The translations under genes and the position numbers were made by a program. DNA of 64,000 nucleotides, from the NCBI GenBank assembly GCA_003640385.1, contig RCAB01000099.1, positions 1 through 64,000 of the forward strand, read 5' to 3'. Each line of letters opens with the position of its first letter. The first letter of the stretch is position 1. This DNA is from Setaria digitata. Its lineage: Eukaryota; Nematoda; Chromadorea; Rhabditida; Setariidae. Below the pieces are notes generated by a model, which was given only the letters and a program-made list of their open reading frames with translations, was not told the origin of the DNA and made no database searches. Below, in pieces: positions 14,701 through 28,053 of the stretch.

Positions 14701-17700
14701 TTTCTGAATTTTTTAAAGCTTCAAAAAGAATGAACAGTTTCAAACTACTGGGGTTCCCGATTCTCCACTGCAACGCACTTTTTGACTAAAATAGAGTTAC
14801 ATATTGGGCAGTGATATTAATTGCTTAATTCGCATCTGCTTGAAGTCCAATAGTTGGGTCTCCTATATAATAAAGTTGAACAGAAAGAGGACACCATTTC
14901 TCATATCTGAAGATAGTGAAGTAGCAGGTAAAGACAGAGCTAACGAATTCGACTTCTGGGAAGAAACTTTGCCGGTAAAAACTTTATGTGTATATGGATC
15001 TAAGGCTCCAATAATCCCCAGAACCTGAAAATGATGAAAGATCACAAATTTTATGCGAAGTTCAGTTTTGTAAAGATTTAGGAAGTATAAAAAATCACGG
15101 ATAGAAGCCTACTCTCATGGTCATCCGACGCATTGAAACACTCATTTCCGTTCGCAACAATCTCAGCAACACGTCCAGCAATTCAGGATGCTCTTTGTAT
15201 GGGTCAACAACATATGCAGTATTTTGACATAGCTGTCCCATAGTACGCAAAGCGGCCTACGAGAAGAAGTCATTTAAAATTAAAGAGAATTAAAGAGAAT
15301 GGAAGAAAGTTATTTATAACATAAAAATCAAGTACCTCTCTTCGACTTAAACTACTGGAATCTTGCAAAAACTGGACGAGAGAAGGAAACAACGTTTCTA
15401 CTGAAAATACCAAATCAGCACCACCTGCAACTGCCAGCTCACTTATGGCATTCAGTACCTGTAAAGATGTTTATAAAAGGCTATTTCGTCACATGAATTA
15501 TGAGATTCAATTTAAATTCTGCAAACTTCAAAATACTTGCCAAGTAATTTTATGTACCTGCAGTAAACAAAGCAAAATATTAACCTGCACAGTTACATCC
15601 ACACGGCTGATTTCGCAACTTAGTTTTGGTACTAAAGCTGCTAATATCGGATTCATATACGGTTTTATAAATTTCGGAGACTGCTTAGCCACCTGTGAAA
15701 TCACACGAGAGCTGTGTTCTTCAAGTCTAAAATCCAAATAAAAATTAACTTCTATAGTTTTCTCTCCCGCCAAAAAATAAGTTGAAATACACTATCTGTA
15801 TTTCCATTTGTTCTAGCATATGTTTCTTCAACTGTTCAGAGAACTTCGCCTTGTTGTTATGATCCATGTGCAAAAAAACAATTATTTTTATAGTAGAAAT
15901 TTTAGTAATATATATAAATGCCTAAAGTTCAAAAGAATAGCGGAGGAATACGCTAACCTTGGTACGCCGCTGTTTGTCAGCTGTGTGAGTGTCTCTAACA
16001 GAACATTTCGTAAACTTGGCAAAACATAAGCAGGATTCAAACTGCCCAATTTTCCAAGCAAGGCTACTGCATGTTCCTGCATCTCCAGTCTTTCATCATG
16101 TAAAGTCATGAAAATAGAGTCAAGCATATCGGCCTGTGCTAAATGCGACAGCAGAAGTGGATCGCCATCTTTGAAACATTGTAAAACTCTTAATCGCACT
16201 TCTACTGCTGAAATTATCAAGTAAGACTAAGCCAATTAAAAGAGGCTTTCATCATGAACAGAAGTATCTATAAAGCTGAAAAGAAAGTACTAACAAAAAA
16301 GTGACAACCATTCATACACCTAGCGTATTTCGTCATAATTTTTCTGAACATGTACATAACAGACAATCAGTTCTAATATTAAAAACATTTAATGGCGACA
16401 ATAATCTTAGTTAGCTGTAATACTGGATTAAATGCGAGTAATTAAATTCGATCCAATTTCAACTAAAATTATGCTTAATATCCAAACAAGGCAAATTAAT
16501 TATAATATTCTCCTATATGGACATTTAGATACTCTAAATTCATGGAGATTAAAAACAGCTGGACAAATAACACTTCTACATAGCACTACAATAATAAATA
16601 GAACTAAAAAATTGTCATGTCACTTTTTAAAAAAGTTTCGACAATTTCAGCTATCGCAGAAAATAAGCATTTAGTTGACAATATAATGGATCAGAAAAAT
16701 TAGAAAGACTCACAGGGATCGACAACAGCAACCATAACAAGCTGTCGGAGTACGGACTGAATCAAATTTAAGACATCGAAACGCTGCTTTTTATTAGCAC
16801 ATTCAAATGATTCAAACACACGCACAAATGGTGTCAACATTTTGGCACAACAATCTACTGCAGCCAAACGTACTTCTGTGCAATCAGAAGACAAATAGCC
16901 CTAAAAATCTGCATCAGTCTAAAATCTATTTGGTCTCATTTTATCTCTTCATTTTTGTACTTCAATCCTTGTTTACTATTGTTCTAATAAAACCAAGATC
17001 ATTTTTCGACTGAACGCTATATTTGTAATATAAATACCTTGCTTAAAACTATTAATCTTAAACAACAAGCAGAGGGTAATTCAGCTGCAGTTAACATGTT
17101 TAAAAAGAAAACAAGACTTACATGAGCTATGTAATTGATAAACATTTGAAGTGCATGCCGTTGAAATTCGAAACGACCAAGTGTAGCTAAAGCAAGATTT
17201 GTAAGCGCCACATTTGTAACATTCACTGGACCAGCTGGCATTGGTGGTTCTGTTGGTGGATCAAGTTTACTTGGAAGCTTACGATTCATCAAAAGCTGAC
17301 AAAGTTCCTTTAACAAACCATCTTGTGCTTCTGTTTTCAGTCCAGGTATCGACTGTATTATTTCATAAGCAACGTCTGTTAATCCTAAAATGAAAACCAA
17401 AAAATGGAAAATTTGAAAAAGAAAACAAATCTTTTAAGAGATCCCCTAATTTTCCACTAATTTCTGGATTTTTCTGCTGGTCACATTAAGGAGAAAATAC
17501 CAAACCGCATCTACCGTTTCAAACAAAAGACTTAAGACTATATCCTTTTTCTTCCGGAACCAAAACGGATGTAATTATGCCAAACTCCACCCCTTCTTCC
17601 TCAAATTTTCACAGCTATGCGTGAATAATCAAATCATATTTGTAGAAGAATTTCTAAACATTTCCTCCTTAAAATCTTTCTTAAATTTGATATTACTACT

Positions 17701-20700
17701 AGCTTACTTGCCTTGAAAGCTCAGCTAATACAGAAAAGACTTTCTCAAACACCAAAAATACACGCAAAGTTTAGCTTTGAATGAAACTGGACAGATACCT
17801 TTTGATAAACCAGTTGACAATAGAATTGGAAATAGCGTTTTAATATCTGATTCTATTTTTTCTTTCAGTGCACGAATAATTAATGTCAAACATAAGAAGA
17901 CATATTCGTCCACTGATCTGTGTCTGAAAAAGAAAAATAAGCTGGAAAGATCGTATAATAAGATGACTCTCAAGGGAACTTTATATATATTCTAATTAAT
18001 TCGGATCCTAATAAAAGTGAGAAAAGTCTCAAAAAGCTGGATTATTAATAAAATGATCATAAAAAAAAGATATCTTAAAAAAAATGTAAACCTCAAGACG
18101 AGCTAACAAATGGCCATGGCTATTTAATTCTTTCATCTTTTGCTTATGGTAATATTTTTATGCAGTAAATGGTATTGAAGATAGTAACAATAGTAATGTG
18201 AGTAATGGGTAAAACTAACTTGGACGTTGCAGTCTGTAGCTGCAACTGTATGACAGCGAAGAGGCGAGACAATTTTGGTAGCAGTTCTGTTGGTCGATCA
18301 AGCACCAACAAACCAATAGTAAAGAAAGCAGGCGAATATTTTGCAGTCAGATTCAGTGCATGATTGAACATTGAAACTATATCAACATTGAAAATAACTG
18401 CCTCATTTGAAGCAACCGTTTGTGTTTTCCCAAATGATGAAAGACGCGGAAAAATTTCAAGCAACGTCGTTTGACAGCAAACGTAGCGTGAAGTACTTGC
18501 AAGATTGCACACTCGATATATCTGGAAACGGAATCACCGAAAATTAGAAGGCGAAATACCGACGAAATGAATAGCAGATCTATTATTAAAACTATTTCAA
18601 ATCGAGGTTGAAGATCTTGTAGGAAATGATATTAGCAGTAACTGGAAGATTCCACACCGAATAATTTCTTTGTTTTTAGGGAAAATAAAGCATAACAGTT
18701 AGGAAGGTTAATCTTAAACACTTCATATCATACATTACTAACAGTAGAACATTTAGAAAGAGCCACTTTTATGAGAACGAATAAATCAATAAAGTGCAAT
18801 TAACTAAAAACTTGCAGTACTATCATTAGTTTATCCTAAGGTTAATTTAATTCCAACACAAAAGTTATTAAGAAAAGCAAACTCAACCGCTGAAGGCAAT
18901 AAGGAAAATAAAACTAAAATAATTACTCACATCATTAAATTTTTCAGCAACAAGTTGATTAGCAGTCCGACTATCAACGGTAACTGAATAAGTATGCTCC
19001 GTCAGCCAGTCTATTGCATTTGAACCAATTACTGTTCGTACATTCTGTTGTGGTTGACGACCGAGTGCCAGGATACGTTGACGTTCTGCTGGTGCATTGC
19101 CAATTCGAAGTAGCTCATTTAATATCAAAAGCATTGGATGTTGTCTTTCATCTCGACTCAAGCCATCAAATTTTAAACAATTCATTGCTTCATCGTAACA
19201 GTGCTGCAGAATTGTAATTAGTAAAAATATTGGCCCATTAAAATCATAAAATGTGAAAAACTGTTAGCATATCAAATTAATTATCAGAAATAATTCTTCC
19301 ATTTTTCCACGCTGAATCACTGAGCAAATCAGTTAACAAATATTTGGACAAGCTGAAAAGCTCTCTACTTTCAAAAAACCTCAAACTGAGCTCATCTCCA
19401 TATTTATCAGCTATGTCGAAACCCTTTTTTGTGGGAATAATATAAAACATATAAAATATAGCCTCAACTGATAACTATCAGCCTTCGGTTGGATAGTATA
19501 CAAATCAGTCAAGAAAAAAGAAGTATTGAAACAAGGTCTCCTCAACTAACGTGTTTCCAGAAGGACACCAGCAATATGGAATAGTCTGAATTAACAGTGA
19601 ACTGATGCAATGCACAACGATTTACTCCTTAGCTTTTTTGTATACTTTCAAATGTCATGCTTCTTTATGAACATTATGTGCAAGTGTAAAGAATATGATG
19701 TTATTAAGCAACTAAANCATGTTGTGTACATGCTTCTTTATGAACATTATGTGCAAGTGTAAAGAATATGATGTTATTAAGCAACTAAACATATAAAAAA
19801 AAAAAAAAAACACTAAAAAGGAGTAGAATGATCTAAACGAATATCGAACAAACAACAAATAACCAAAAAGTAAAGAGGAAGTAAGAATCATAAGAGAGCA
19901 TATAATTTATAATTTAAAATAACTTACCCAGTACCACTCTGATTTTTGACGGGCTTCACGCTGGGACGTAACTGTAAGAGCGGCATGCAATGCCTTAGTA
20001 GCTGCTATTCGTATAGTGACCTGAAAATAAAATCCATAGAAAAAAATCATTAAATTTGAATAACCTATGTGAATTACGTATACCACTTGATCTAGCAATT
20101 ATGGAGCTGCAAATTTCAGAAAAAAAATTAAAATCCGAACAAAATGAATCCTTTCGGTTTTAGCAAAACATTGAAGAATGAATAATTTCTTTCAAACCTT
20201 AGAATCTTTGATGACTTTGAAAATATTGGAGAAGAAATTAGATGCACGCAGAAAAAATGATGTTGAGGTATACAAGGCCAGCTGTCTTGCCAGAAAAACT
20301 GCAGCAAGACGACGTGATTCGTATCGCTCGGATTCTTCAAGCCATTCACACACCTATTAAGTAAAATTTCGATGTTTGAAAATTTACGGACGTAATGTAA
20401 TCTGTTTACATAAATTGAGAAAAGTTTTGCTTAAGCATAAGTTAGTATAAGATCAGCTGAAAACCCCTCGAAAGGATGTTTGAAAATATAAAAACCAACA
20501 ACATCAGATACGTTACAAGGCAACAACTTATGATTTTCACCAATCAACCGAACTGAGAGCGGAAGAAAGGTTTCAAGAAATAAGAAAAATTTTAAGGTAA
20601 CCTGATTGATAGATTTTTCCACCAGCTCAGCAGCAAATGTTTTTGACGTTTGAATCAAATAAGCAATTGCCCTAGCAGCGAGTTTCATACCTGCTTCATC

Positions 20701-21999
20701 GCCTTGCATTAATGCTTTCAACAGATACTTTGCAAAACGTGGGACACGTTTTGTTTCATCACCAGCATTTTCGACCAAGCACACTAAAATTAACTGTTTG
20801 CCGTAGAAAAGGGTATTTGAAATGAGTATGTTAAATTGTTAGGTGCAAGTTGTTAATTTCGATACATTAAATTATCAAATACCTATCAAAATTATTCCTG
20901 CCTTCCTTTCGTCATTATCCATACTTGTCATTAACATATGCAGAGCGCTCTGAAAACAGCATAAATAAATCCTCATTGATTTCTTTCTCATTTTTATTTC
21001 TTTGCAACAGAACAGGGAATCTAATAAAAAATTAATGGAAGTTACATTACATTATTCCATAATTTCAAGGCAAAGTCATAAATTCTTCGCACCTCCATTC
21101 AATGTTATACAGAGGAAAAAGAACTCATATTATTTTTCTGACAACGAAGTATGCCTACATATTTAAAGCACAGTTCCGTTCCTTCCTTCCAAACTACTGT
21201 TAAAAAGAACTCTCAAAATAAAAATTTAATTCAGTACTTGCAACCGCTAATACGGAATAATAATTTCAAAAAAAAAAAAAAAAAGAAAAAGACAGATTCA
21301 TACAAGTTCTTCCTAAAATAAGTCTAATAGTTTTCTAGGTAATGTCCTAAACGAACTAAAAAAAAAAAGATTGGCCATTTAAAAAGACAGCACAAATTAT
21401 TGGATTAAAAAACAACAAAGTCATTAGATTATTACTGATTAGATTATAGGCCAAAAATAAATGAATATTTCTAACTTGATCAACTTTTGCATCGAATGTT
21501 GCAAAAAATTCAGCTATAAACTGATCGCTGTTATCACGTAATTCGCCGTTTATATAACTGCAAAAAGTTTTACTTACGACAACTAATGATTAAATATAGC
21601 ATAAAAATACATTAGTCTGAAAATATATCGCAACCAAATTTGCTTTTTTTTCAATTATTGGCTAACAACTTGCCCAACAAACTGCGATGCATAATTTTTA
21701 CGATTAAAACCAGACCGTTTCGGGCACTCGAGTATTCTGTTATCCATACTCAGGAAAAAAAAATACCAGTGAAAGCAAAGGTGACAAAGATCCTTTATTT
21801 ACAAATCTCGAATTTTTGATTACGAATTCATCCAACCAATACTATGACAAAATATTTAAAATGAAACGGTATGAGTTACTTACTCATAAAGCTGTCTAGC
21901 AACCTTTAGTCGATTTTCGTCACTTCCTTTTCTCCTCAAGCGTATAAGAAAATCAGATGCTACTATTCGAGCAGATGTATCTCGAATATTTGAATCCAT
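2793..21999 (-). CDS. let-363: Serine/threonine protein kinase TOR (mTOR/LET-363), complete, 46 exons
   Basis: This is the PIKK-family growth kinase that couples nutrients to translation and autophagy in TORC1 and TORC2. Read on the minus strand, the exons join in phase into about 2,519 residues (human mTOR 2,549). The first ~1,250 residues are HEAT repeats, followed by the FAT region. The FRB domain lies near 2025-2115 ([19 protein letters not shown] and AWDLYY). The kinase domain has the ATP-site Lys2200 (FLLKGHED), the catalytic loop GDRHPSN (Asp2351, Asn2356) and HIDFGD. The FATC ends in [14 protein letters not shown]. From FRB through the kinase core, numbering runs a constant 13 ahead of human. 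The chosen ATG (21999-21997) follows a TATAAG acceptor; a possible upstream exon is noted separately. Oddities are Pro-rich inserts in the FAT region, HEDP where human mTOR has HEDL, Asn2111 at human Thr2098 in the rapamycin-contact helix, and an in-phase alternative donor before FATC. All catalytic residues are present, so the kinase should be active. Confidence 0.97.
2793..21999 (-). other. let-363: Exon map of the TOR gene
   Basis: Exons in transcript order (high to low coordinate): 21999-21884, 21557-21476, 20949-20883, 20783-20602, 20353-20198, 20020-19928, 19203-18931, 18521-18220, 17923-17799, 17384-17122, 16900-16714, 16207-15958, 15726-15585, 15458-15336, 15256-15113, 15024-14895, 14684-14500, 14380-13994, 13351-13091, 12888-12806, 12590-12413, 12048-11939, 11705-11546, 11421-11276, 11174-11096, 10867-10784, 10643-10487, 10400-10273, 9931-9711, 9593-9323, 9109-8711, 8203-7957, 7672-7551, 7410-7315, 7110-6901, 6459-6364, 6043-5874, 5391-5252, 5152-5010, 4752-4567, 4472-4402, 4214-4125, 4052-3914, 3675-3531, 3346-3248, 2914-2793. 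The lengths sum to 7,560 nt, a multiple of three. Each boundary has GT and AG and keeps homology to mTOR. The weakest are the ends of the 12590, 11174 and 10867 exons. Confidence 0.85.
19656..19789. repeat. 61-bp direct duplicate around a single N (assembly join)
   Basis: 19656-19716 and 19729-19789 are identical, separated by N at 19717 and twelve bases. It lies in a TOR intron and does not touch an exon. The pattern is an unmerged contig overlap, not a biological repeat. Confidence 0.85.
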
Positions 22000-23976
22000 C
22001 TTATAATAAATGGGATAATTAATTTTTGTTCTGATACGATGACGAAAGCGATAGAAAAATAAACCGCAAGTACTTTGAACCATTAATAAAAAAGAAAAAC
22101 AAAGGAACAAAGTGGTTAAGGCGAAGATTCGGAACAATAAAAAACCGAGAAAAAATCAGTGTTATCAGGACAAATCATATGTTGCAAAAATCAAAACGAA
22201 AACGGAAGAATCAACTAGCAAATATTTATAACTGAGTGGTTAATTAATCTCAACAGTGTCTCCTAGGTCGAAGTCACACTATCATTCACATCAGCAGATC
22301 CAAAAAAGTCGAAATCTTGTCAAAAGTACAGGAAATGTGAGAGCCGAGTCAGAAGTTAGAAACAACGAAAATTTCTCACGGAAAAAGTTAAGGAATGAAT
22401 ATGGTGAGGCCCCTTTGTCAATGGCAATATAAATAATCATATTAGATGTTGGTGCAAAAAAAAACTGTTGAGCACAAGCTACAAGAGATGAGGAACAGTG
22501 AAAAGGGAGGGTTCAAAATACAGAGTGCAAATTAACAAGAAATTTCTTTGGCACAACAAAAGAGATTTACTATGACTGGAAAGATTACCAATATAAATGA
22601 TAAGCCATATCAGAAAAGAACCGCAAAAAACGGTGATCACTCTACTATAAATGCATAATAAGAGAAACTTACTGATTCCGAAAGGTGTGACTAGATTTCG
22701 AAAATGGCAGTTCAAAGGAACCATTTAATCAAACGTTCGTCTGTTAACAAAGACTGCTGTTATAAGAAAATGGTAGCTATCGTGAGAAACATGCTTATAA
22801 GGAAGGGACTAGTACAAACAAGAGGATGACAGGACAGACAACACACCGCTTAACAGCATAACTGTATGTGCACTTTACAGTAATATTCAGGGCAGTGTCA
22901 GTATTCGTGCATCTTTCTGTACCATCTGCTGACATCGAAGGCGAATGAACATTAAGTCTTTGAAACAGAACGTCCAAATGTTCATCCATGTCAAGATAAC
23001 ATTAAGAAAATCTAAACTTCTGATGTCTTAAACCTTCGAAATTCTGAATCAAAATCGAAAGAATCCCAACTCTGCAACAAAACGTCTCACATCAATAAGA
23101 GAAACAGACACACATACAAAGCATCAAGACCAAACAACATTTCCTGTTCACGGCTCGTTAAATCCCTTCCCACTACCGTTTACGTTTGTTGCCTGTTTGA
23201 TATCCGTCCCTTCTCGGAGTAGTTCGTCCTGATCGAAGTGACGGGAATTCTCGGTTTTGTTGTGCACTTATTGGTCACGATGCTTCTTATCAGTGTTTAT
23301 CACTTCGAAATGTAGGATGTGCCATAGTTATCGTTCCATGCTGTTAATCAGTTCATTAACCTTAAGGATTTTCTCTTCCATTGAAATCTTATATTACTTC
23401 CTAAGTTACTTTGTTGAATATCTGCTCGATAATGTTTTGCAGTAAAACGGTTCCATTTAAAACCTAACTTTTGTTTCAATATTCTATGACAAAAGTTACT
23501 TCGACACTGTCAGCATTTAGAAGTTCAAAAAAATTCTGATTTTGAATTCAGCTCCACCCAGTGAAGTTTTGGAACATAAAATTCATTAAGACTCTGCAAA
23601 TAATCGGTTGCAATGAGGTATCCATATAGAGGAATAATAAATGATAACAGCGAGCGGTGCAGTCCAAGTCTGAGCTTTTCTATTGGACGGGGGTAATGTT
23701 TGTGAATTCCTATATAGCATGTTATGCTCAAGGAATATACATAATGTCATCACCTTTATTTTACTTTTCGTTTTTATTTTGTAGTTTCTTTTGCTATTCA
23801 GTACAAAATGGAAGGCGGTAGATTTAAATAGCTGGTAAGAGTAATTATTTGAATTCGAAATTTTAAATTAATTGTAAGCGTAACTTTGTACAAAAATTGC
23901 TTTAATGAAAATGTTTTAGAATTTTTCTTTTGCAGTGACAGTACGAATAACTACAAATAGTGACCGCAAGATTAGT
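22000..23976. other. Divergent intergenic region between TOR and the GOLM-like gene
   Basis: About 2 kb separates the two divergent start codons and should contain both promoters. A short minus-strand open stretch at 22989-22879 could be an upstream TOR exon (see findings). The hydrophobic minus-strand frames at 22479-22724 and upstream of 21999 look non-coding. A strong acceptor (TTTTGCAG, ending at 23935) 41 bp before the plus-strand ATG is a probable spliced-leader site. I recognise no other element. Confidence 0.5.
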
Positions 23977-26900
23977 ATGTTTTCGGGGCATAATGGACAG
24001 AAACGTGCACTTCTGAGGTGAGGAAGCTTTGGTTTTATTTATGTAAAGTAACGATACGAAGCCCGATAAAAAAGGGTCATAAGACTACATTTCGGAATGA
24101 CCTTTCTGTTCAAATGCTTTTTTTGCTTATGAATTCATGTGTGAAAAATTGTTGTAGCTGCCCACACTAAAATATATGTCAAAACGACTAGCATTACTTC
24201 AATTTCCCCATCATTCATAAAGCAGTAATTGACAATTAATTCTGTTTGAGGAAATGTCTACATTTCAGTAAAAACTGTAAAATTGCAGGCCATTTACAGT
24301 GACCAACGGTGGACCGATGTGTAGAAATTTACCATTGTTCGTTTTCCTGGCAAGTCTTCTGCTTTTCTTCTTCGTTTTCTATATTTATCAAGCTCAGAGC
24401 ACGGAGCTGTATAATGTGCGGGACCAAATTGTGCTGGAAAGAAATCACTATATTAAAGTGAAGTCGGAGAATATTGGTATGTGCAAAATAATTTGCTGCA
24501 TTATTTATTTATGATTAAATTGTCACCTAGATTTGTGTGTTCAATCTTCAATCTTATATTAGTTTTAGATTCACCCGATACGATTCCTTACTGGAGTTTC
24601 AACATGTCATTCTTTATTTAGAGCATTCTAGTCTCAGAATGCGTGAAATTTCTACAGCATTTTATATTTTCAGATCTCAAAGCTCAGCTGGAAAGATATA
24701 GAAATGTAGAAGCCAATTTAAAGAAAGAGTTACAAGATGTACATTTCAGTCACGAAGGTTCAGTTTCTAATCCTTGGTTTGCAATGTTGTCGTTCCGTTA
24801 ATGAATTCGAGTTTTTTCCGAATGAAATTAGTTGGAAGGAAGAATATATAATTTAGGTAAAAAATCGCTTTTAAAATTCAAACCATCTGAGCAGTAATTT
24901 GAGAACTCTAAATTTCCTCGCAAAAGGAATATTATGTTTCTTTCGACAAACTGTCGTATATTATGGATTAATCTTTCATGAAGTGCATTTAAAAATTTAA
25001 CTTTTTATAGAATGCAAAGAAAAATTGGCGGAGCAGAATATTACTCTGTTGTCTTCTAGAACGAATTTGAAACAGATTCAAAACGATAAGGAGTTTGTTT
25101 TTCCTTTTCTTTATTTTTCGAGTAATCTAAAAATATATGACAAATTTATTTGTCCGTTGTTCAAGTTTTGGTCAGAATATAGCGCTTTTAAAGATCCTGA
25201 ATTACATATCAAGCGAGGGCTTAAACAGACTATTGAGAAGTTATCAGTTGTTTTTTGTGATTTCTTATTTACATTTGACATTTTAGCATGTGTTTCACCA
25301 CGTTGACTTCGATGAAAGCTGAAATGGTACGTCAATAATTCGTTAAATTGTTTATCGCAAGATTTGGTTACTATACCCATAGTAAGAGAATGGCTATGAA
25401 AGACGACTACGCGTAAGTTTCTCTAAAAAGACTGGAAGCATCAGTCTCGATGTTTTAGATTTGAAATTACGTACTTATTAAATTGCCGGCAATTCATACT
25501 CGGACCGAAAATTTGCAAAATTATGATTTGTTCTTGTTAAGATAATATTTGATAAAACTTAGGCATTAGCAAAACTAACAGTCAGTGCTCTCCGAGCGAA
25601 TCTCACTTCGATGCTAAGTATAATGGGAACACTGAAGAAACCTGTTGAAAGGTTTTATTTCATCTTTTTTTTCTTTCAAATTATTATTTCGATTAGTTTC
25701 AGACGAAATTTAGTTTTGATTTCAGTGAATTATTCCTCTTGAAGACTGATCATTTAAGCTGGATAAGTTGTTACTTTTCTACCCCTTTATTTCAGTTTGG
25801 AATTGCAATTACAAGAAAAAATTGCGCGAACTAGCCAAAAAGGTAGTCCACTCGCTTCGGTAGTAATAGTAGCTGACGGTGCTAATGTACTAGACAATCG
25901 CGGAAATGCCTCACTTCAGCGTGAAAAAGTTACCAGAACCGATAATTTGGCATTTCTCAATGTGTCTGCTGCAAATGTGATTTTTCTTCATTTTTTTTTT
26001 TTTTTTTTTTTATGAGAAATTACTTTCCCACGATAAAAAGAGTAGAATGATATACTGAGAGCCATGGTAGCATAAAAAATTTTATAAGTGATGTAGAAGT
26101 GACTTAGATGACCCAGTTCAATTTTGTTAGAAGTGTATGTTTTCCACAAAGTTTTCACTTTATAAAATGCAAAGTCATTGTAACCTGGTAATACCTTTCC
26201 CTAAATTCTAATTAATAGATTTTTCAGCTGCCTAATCAAGAGGCTGTCTTGCCAAGACCTGTTCTCTCTGAAATTCCGGAACAGATTATCAGGATGACAC
26301 AAGCTAATAATCTGCATGTTACTTCAACCTTGCGTATGTGTAATTATATATTTTGCGGTTTTACCATCAGTTCCTTCGCCATATCTGTAAAGTTGGAGAT
26401 ATTTTCACATGCCTTATTTTTCAGGGTTTCCCAATTGAAAACATCATAATACAGAGTTTTCCTTGTTTTGAATTGATATTATTAGAAGAGCCAGCATATT
26501 GTTTTCAGTTTTAATTTGTTGTGTAGTACTTTTGCACTAAGTTTTAAACTTGATTGATTTTCAGGAAATGAAACAGAAGATGATCAACTTCATTTTTTTG
26601 CCTTACCAATACAGTTGAAAAAGCAGCCAGCTGAGGTTAAAAACAACGAAAAGCTGCATTTTCCAGATATCGGTTTATCTTTTAAAATCTTCAGATCCTT
26701 TTTTAAAAGTGTTATCAGGGAAACCACCTTCTCTGTTCTTTCTTGTATTCTATACAAAAATCATTTATTTTATTATTTTACTTCTGCTTTTCAATGAAAG
26801 AGATAAGCTTTATAGTATAAAAGTCAGCTTCAGAGCCGCAAGTGAATCTTGGTGACCTGGCCGTGAACAAGCAATTCTCCTCTATTCAAAAGAAGGACCA

Positions 26901-26985
26901 GGTGAAAAAGAACACAATAAATGCTAATGACGATGGTAAGCAAGTAATTGGTGGAGAATATGATAATAACTTATTAGATGAGTAG
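23977..26985 (+). CDS. GOLM1/GOLM2 (GP73/CASC4)-like Golgi type II membrane protein
   Basis: Ten exons join in phase into about 356 residues: 23977-24017, 24289-24476, 24674-24757, 25011-25092, 25287-25326, 25563-25651, 25796-25976, 26228-26333, 26565-26672 and 26834-26985. The N-terminus has a short basic stretch, then one strongly hydrophobic segment (LPLFVFLASLLLFFFVFYIY) without a clear signal cleavage site. This is followed by a long charged coiled coil and a variable, acidic C-terminus. The order and the coiled-coil motif CKEKLAEQNI recall vertebrate GOLM2 (CEDDKVKLQNNI), a cis-Golgi type II protein of unclear biochemical role. Similarity is otherwise low, so another coiled-coil Golgi protein is possible. 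The start follows a spliced-leader-like acceptor at 23935. The end of exon 9 (26672 or 26635) is ambiguous. The next gene on the same strand starts 1.07 kb downstream. Confidence 0.6.
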
Positions 26986-28053
26986 AATGAGAGTAGTTTC
27001 GTGGTGCAAGGTATTATAGAATTGTTCAATTCCATTATTTTTGTGATTTTACTTTGATATTGATATACTATCTGTGGAAGCATAAATGTTTACTTTTAGC
27101 ATTTTCATCGCTGCTTACGAATTTTCAGGAGTCACTTTCCAGATTGTTTTTTAATTTATGGCTTTTATGAGTGAAATGTGTATTGATTCAGGAGCAAAGA
27201 TAGCTTTGATTTATAAAGGAGATTACCATGTAAATTTTCTTGGTCCTAAATCTTGAGTGTTAAATTAAGATATAACTGTTAAGGCAAGTTTAGAATTGTA
27301 CCAACTGTAACTATTTTAGTTATATTTGATCAATTATTTGAATTTATTAATCTTTCTGTTTGCATACATTCCTATGCAATTTTTATGATAGTTGTGTGTC
27401 TCCTTTTTTCAAATGTATGCTACATATTTCGAATTGTGTATTCTGCTTAAAATACCTAATATTTCAGTTCTACAAAGAGGAAGAGGAAATAATATTTTTA
27501 TTCCGAACTTACCTTAAAATCCTTAAATTTTTTAGTATTCCAGCTATTTTTTGATTTTCAAGTATTGTTATAACATTTTGGAACAAGCTCGATAGTATCA
27601 GTTCTACATGTTTTATTCATTTATGTCTTTTAATTGAATTTGTTATCTTTGAAAATATTGTTACTGCAATCCTTAAACGAACGGTATAGGAATTCTGCTC
27701 TTCCACTTCTATTTTGCCTTATGTTCAATATCTCGTAGCTTTGTACATTTTAATTTTATTTCCCCAATACTTGGTCTTTTTGTAATAAACCTGAATTTTT
27801 ATTGCTTTAAATTACGTTGTGAATGGTTTAACGCCTCTTTCACTCAAATTATTTGCATTTGCATAGATTTGTGGAAAAGCAAAATTTATTCAGGATTGTT
27901 TTCTTTCGTAAAAGGTCATCGAACTTTGGTCTGCTATCTGGTCTTGTAGGCCTCATTTTTGGCTGCCTACTCTGTTTCAGTCAGTGAATACTTGTACGGT
28001 TATTCAACCCTCTCAGTTCTAGTTGCACTTCAGTTGTGATTTCTGTGAATTTA
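26986..28053. other. Intercistronic region, GOLM-like to dre-2
   Basis: About 1.07 kb of T-rich sequence between two co-directional genes. It should hold the 3' UTR of the first and the spliced-leader acceptor (CTCTGTTTCAG ending at 27980) of the second. Two more TCAG acceptors lie between 27980 and the ATG at 28054. I see no coding exon, and the open frame at 27360-27554 has no splice support. Confidence 0.55.

Noticed and set aside
14465..14789. Frames of 60-100 codons on both strands inside TOR exon 17
   Set aside because: They overlap the phased TOR exon 14684-14500, which matches the family; the others are shadows.
19656..19789. Direct repeats around Ns as target-site duplications or tandem repeats
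   Set aside because: All five coincide with single-N gaps and lack any element between the copies, so contig-overlap artefacts explain them better.
22000..22137. Hydrophobic N-terminal extension of TOR in the same frame (MFRIFALTTLFLC...)
   Set aside because: TOR has no signal sequence, and a TATAAG acceptor directly precedes the ATG at 21999, so this stretch is most likely intron or leader.
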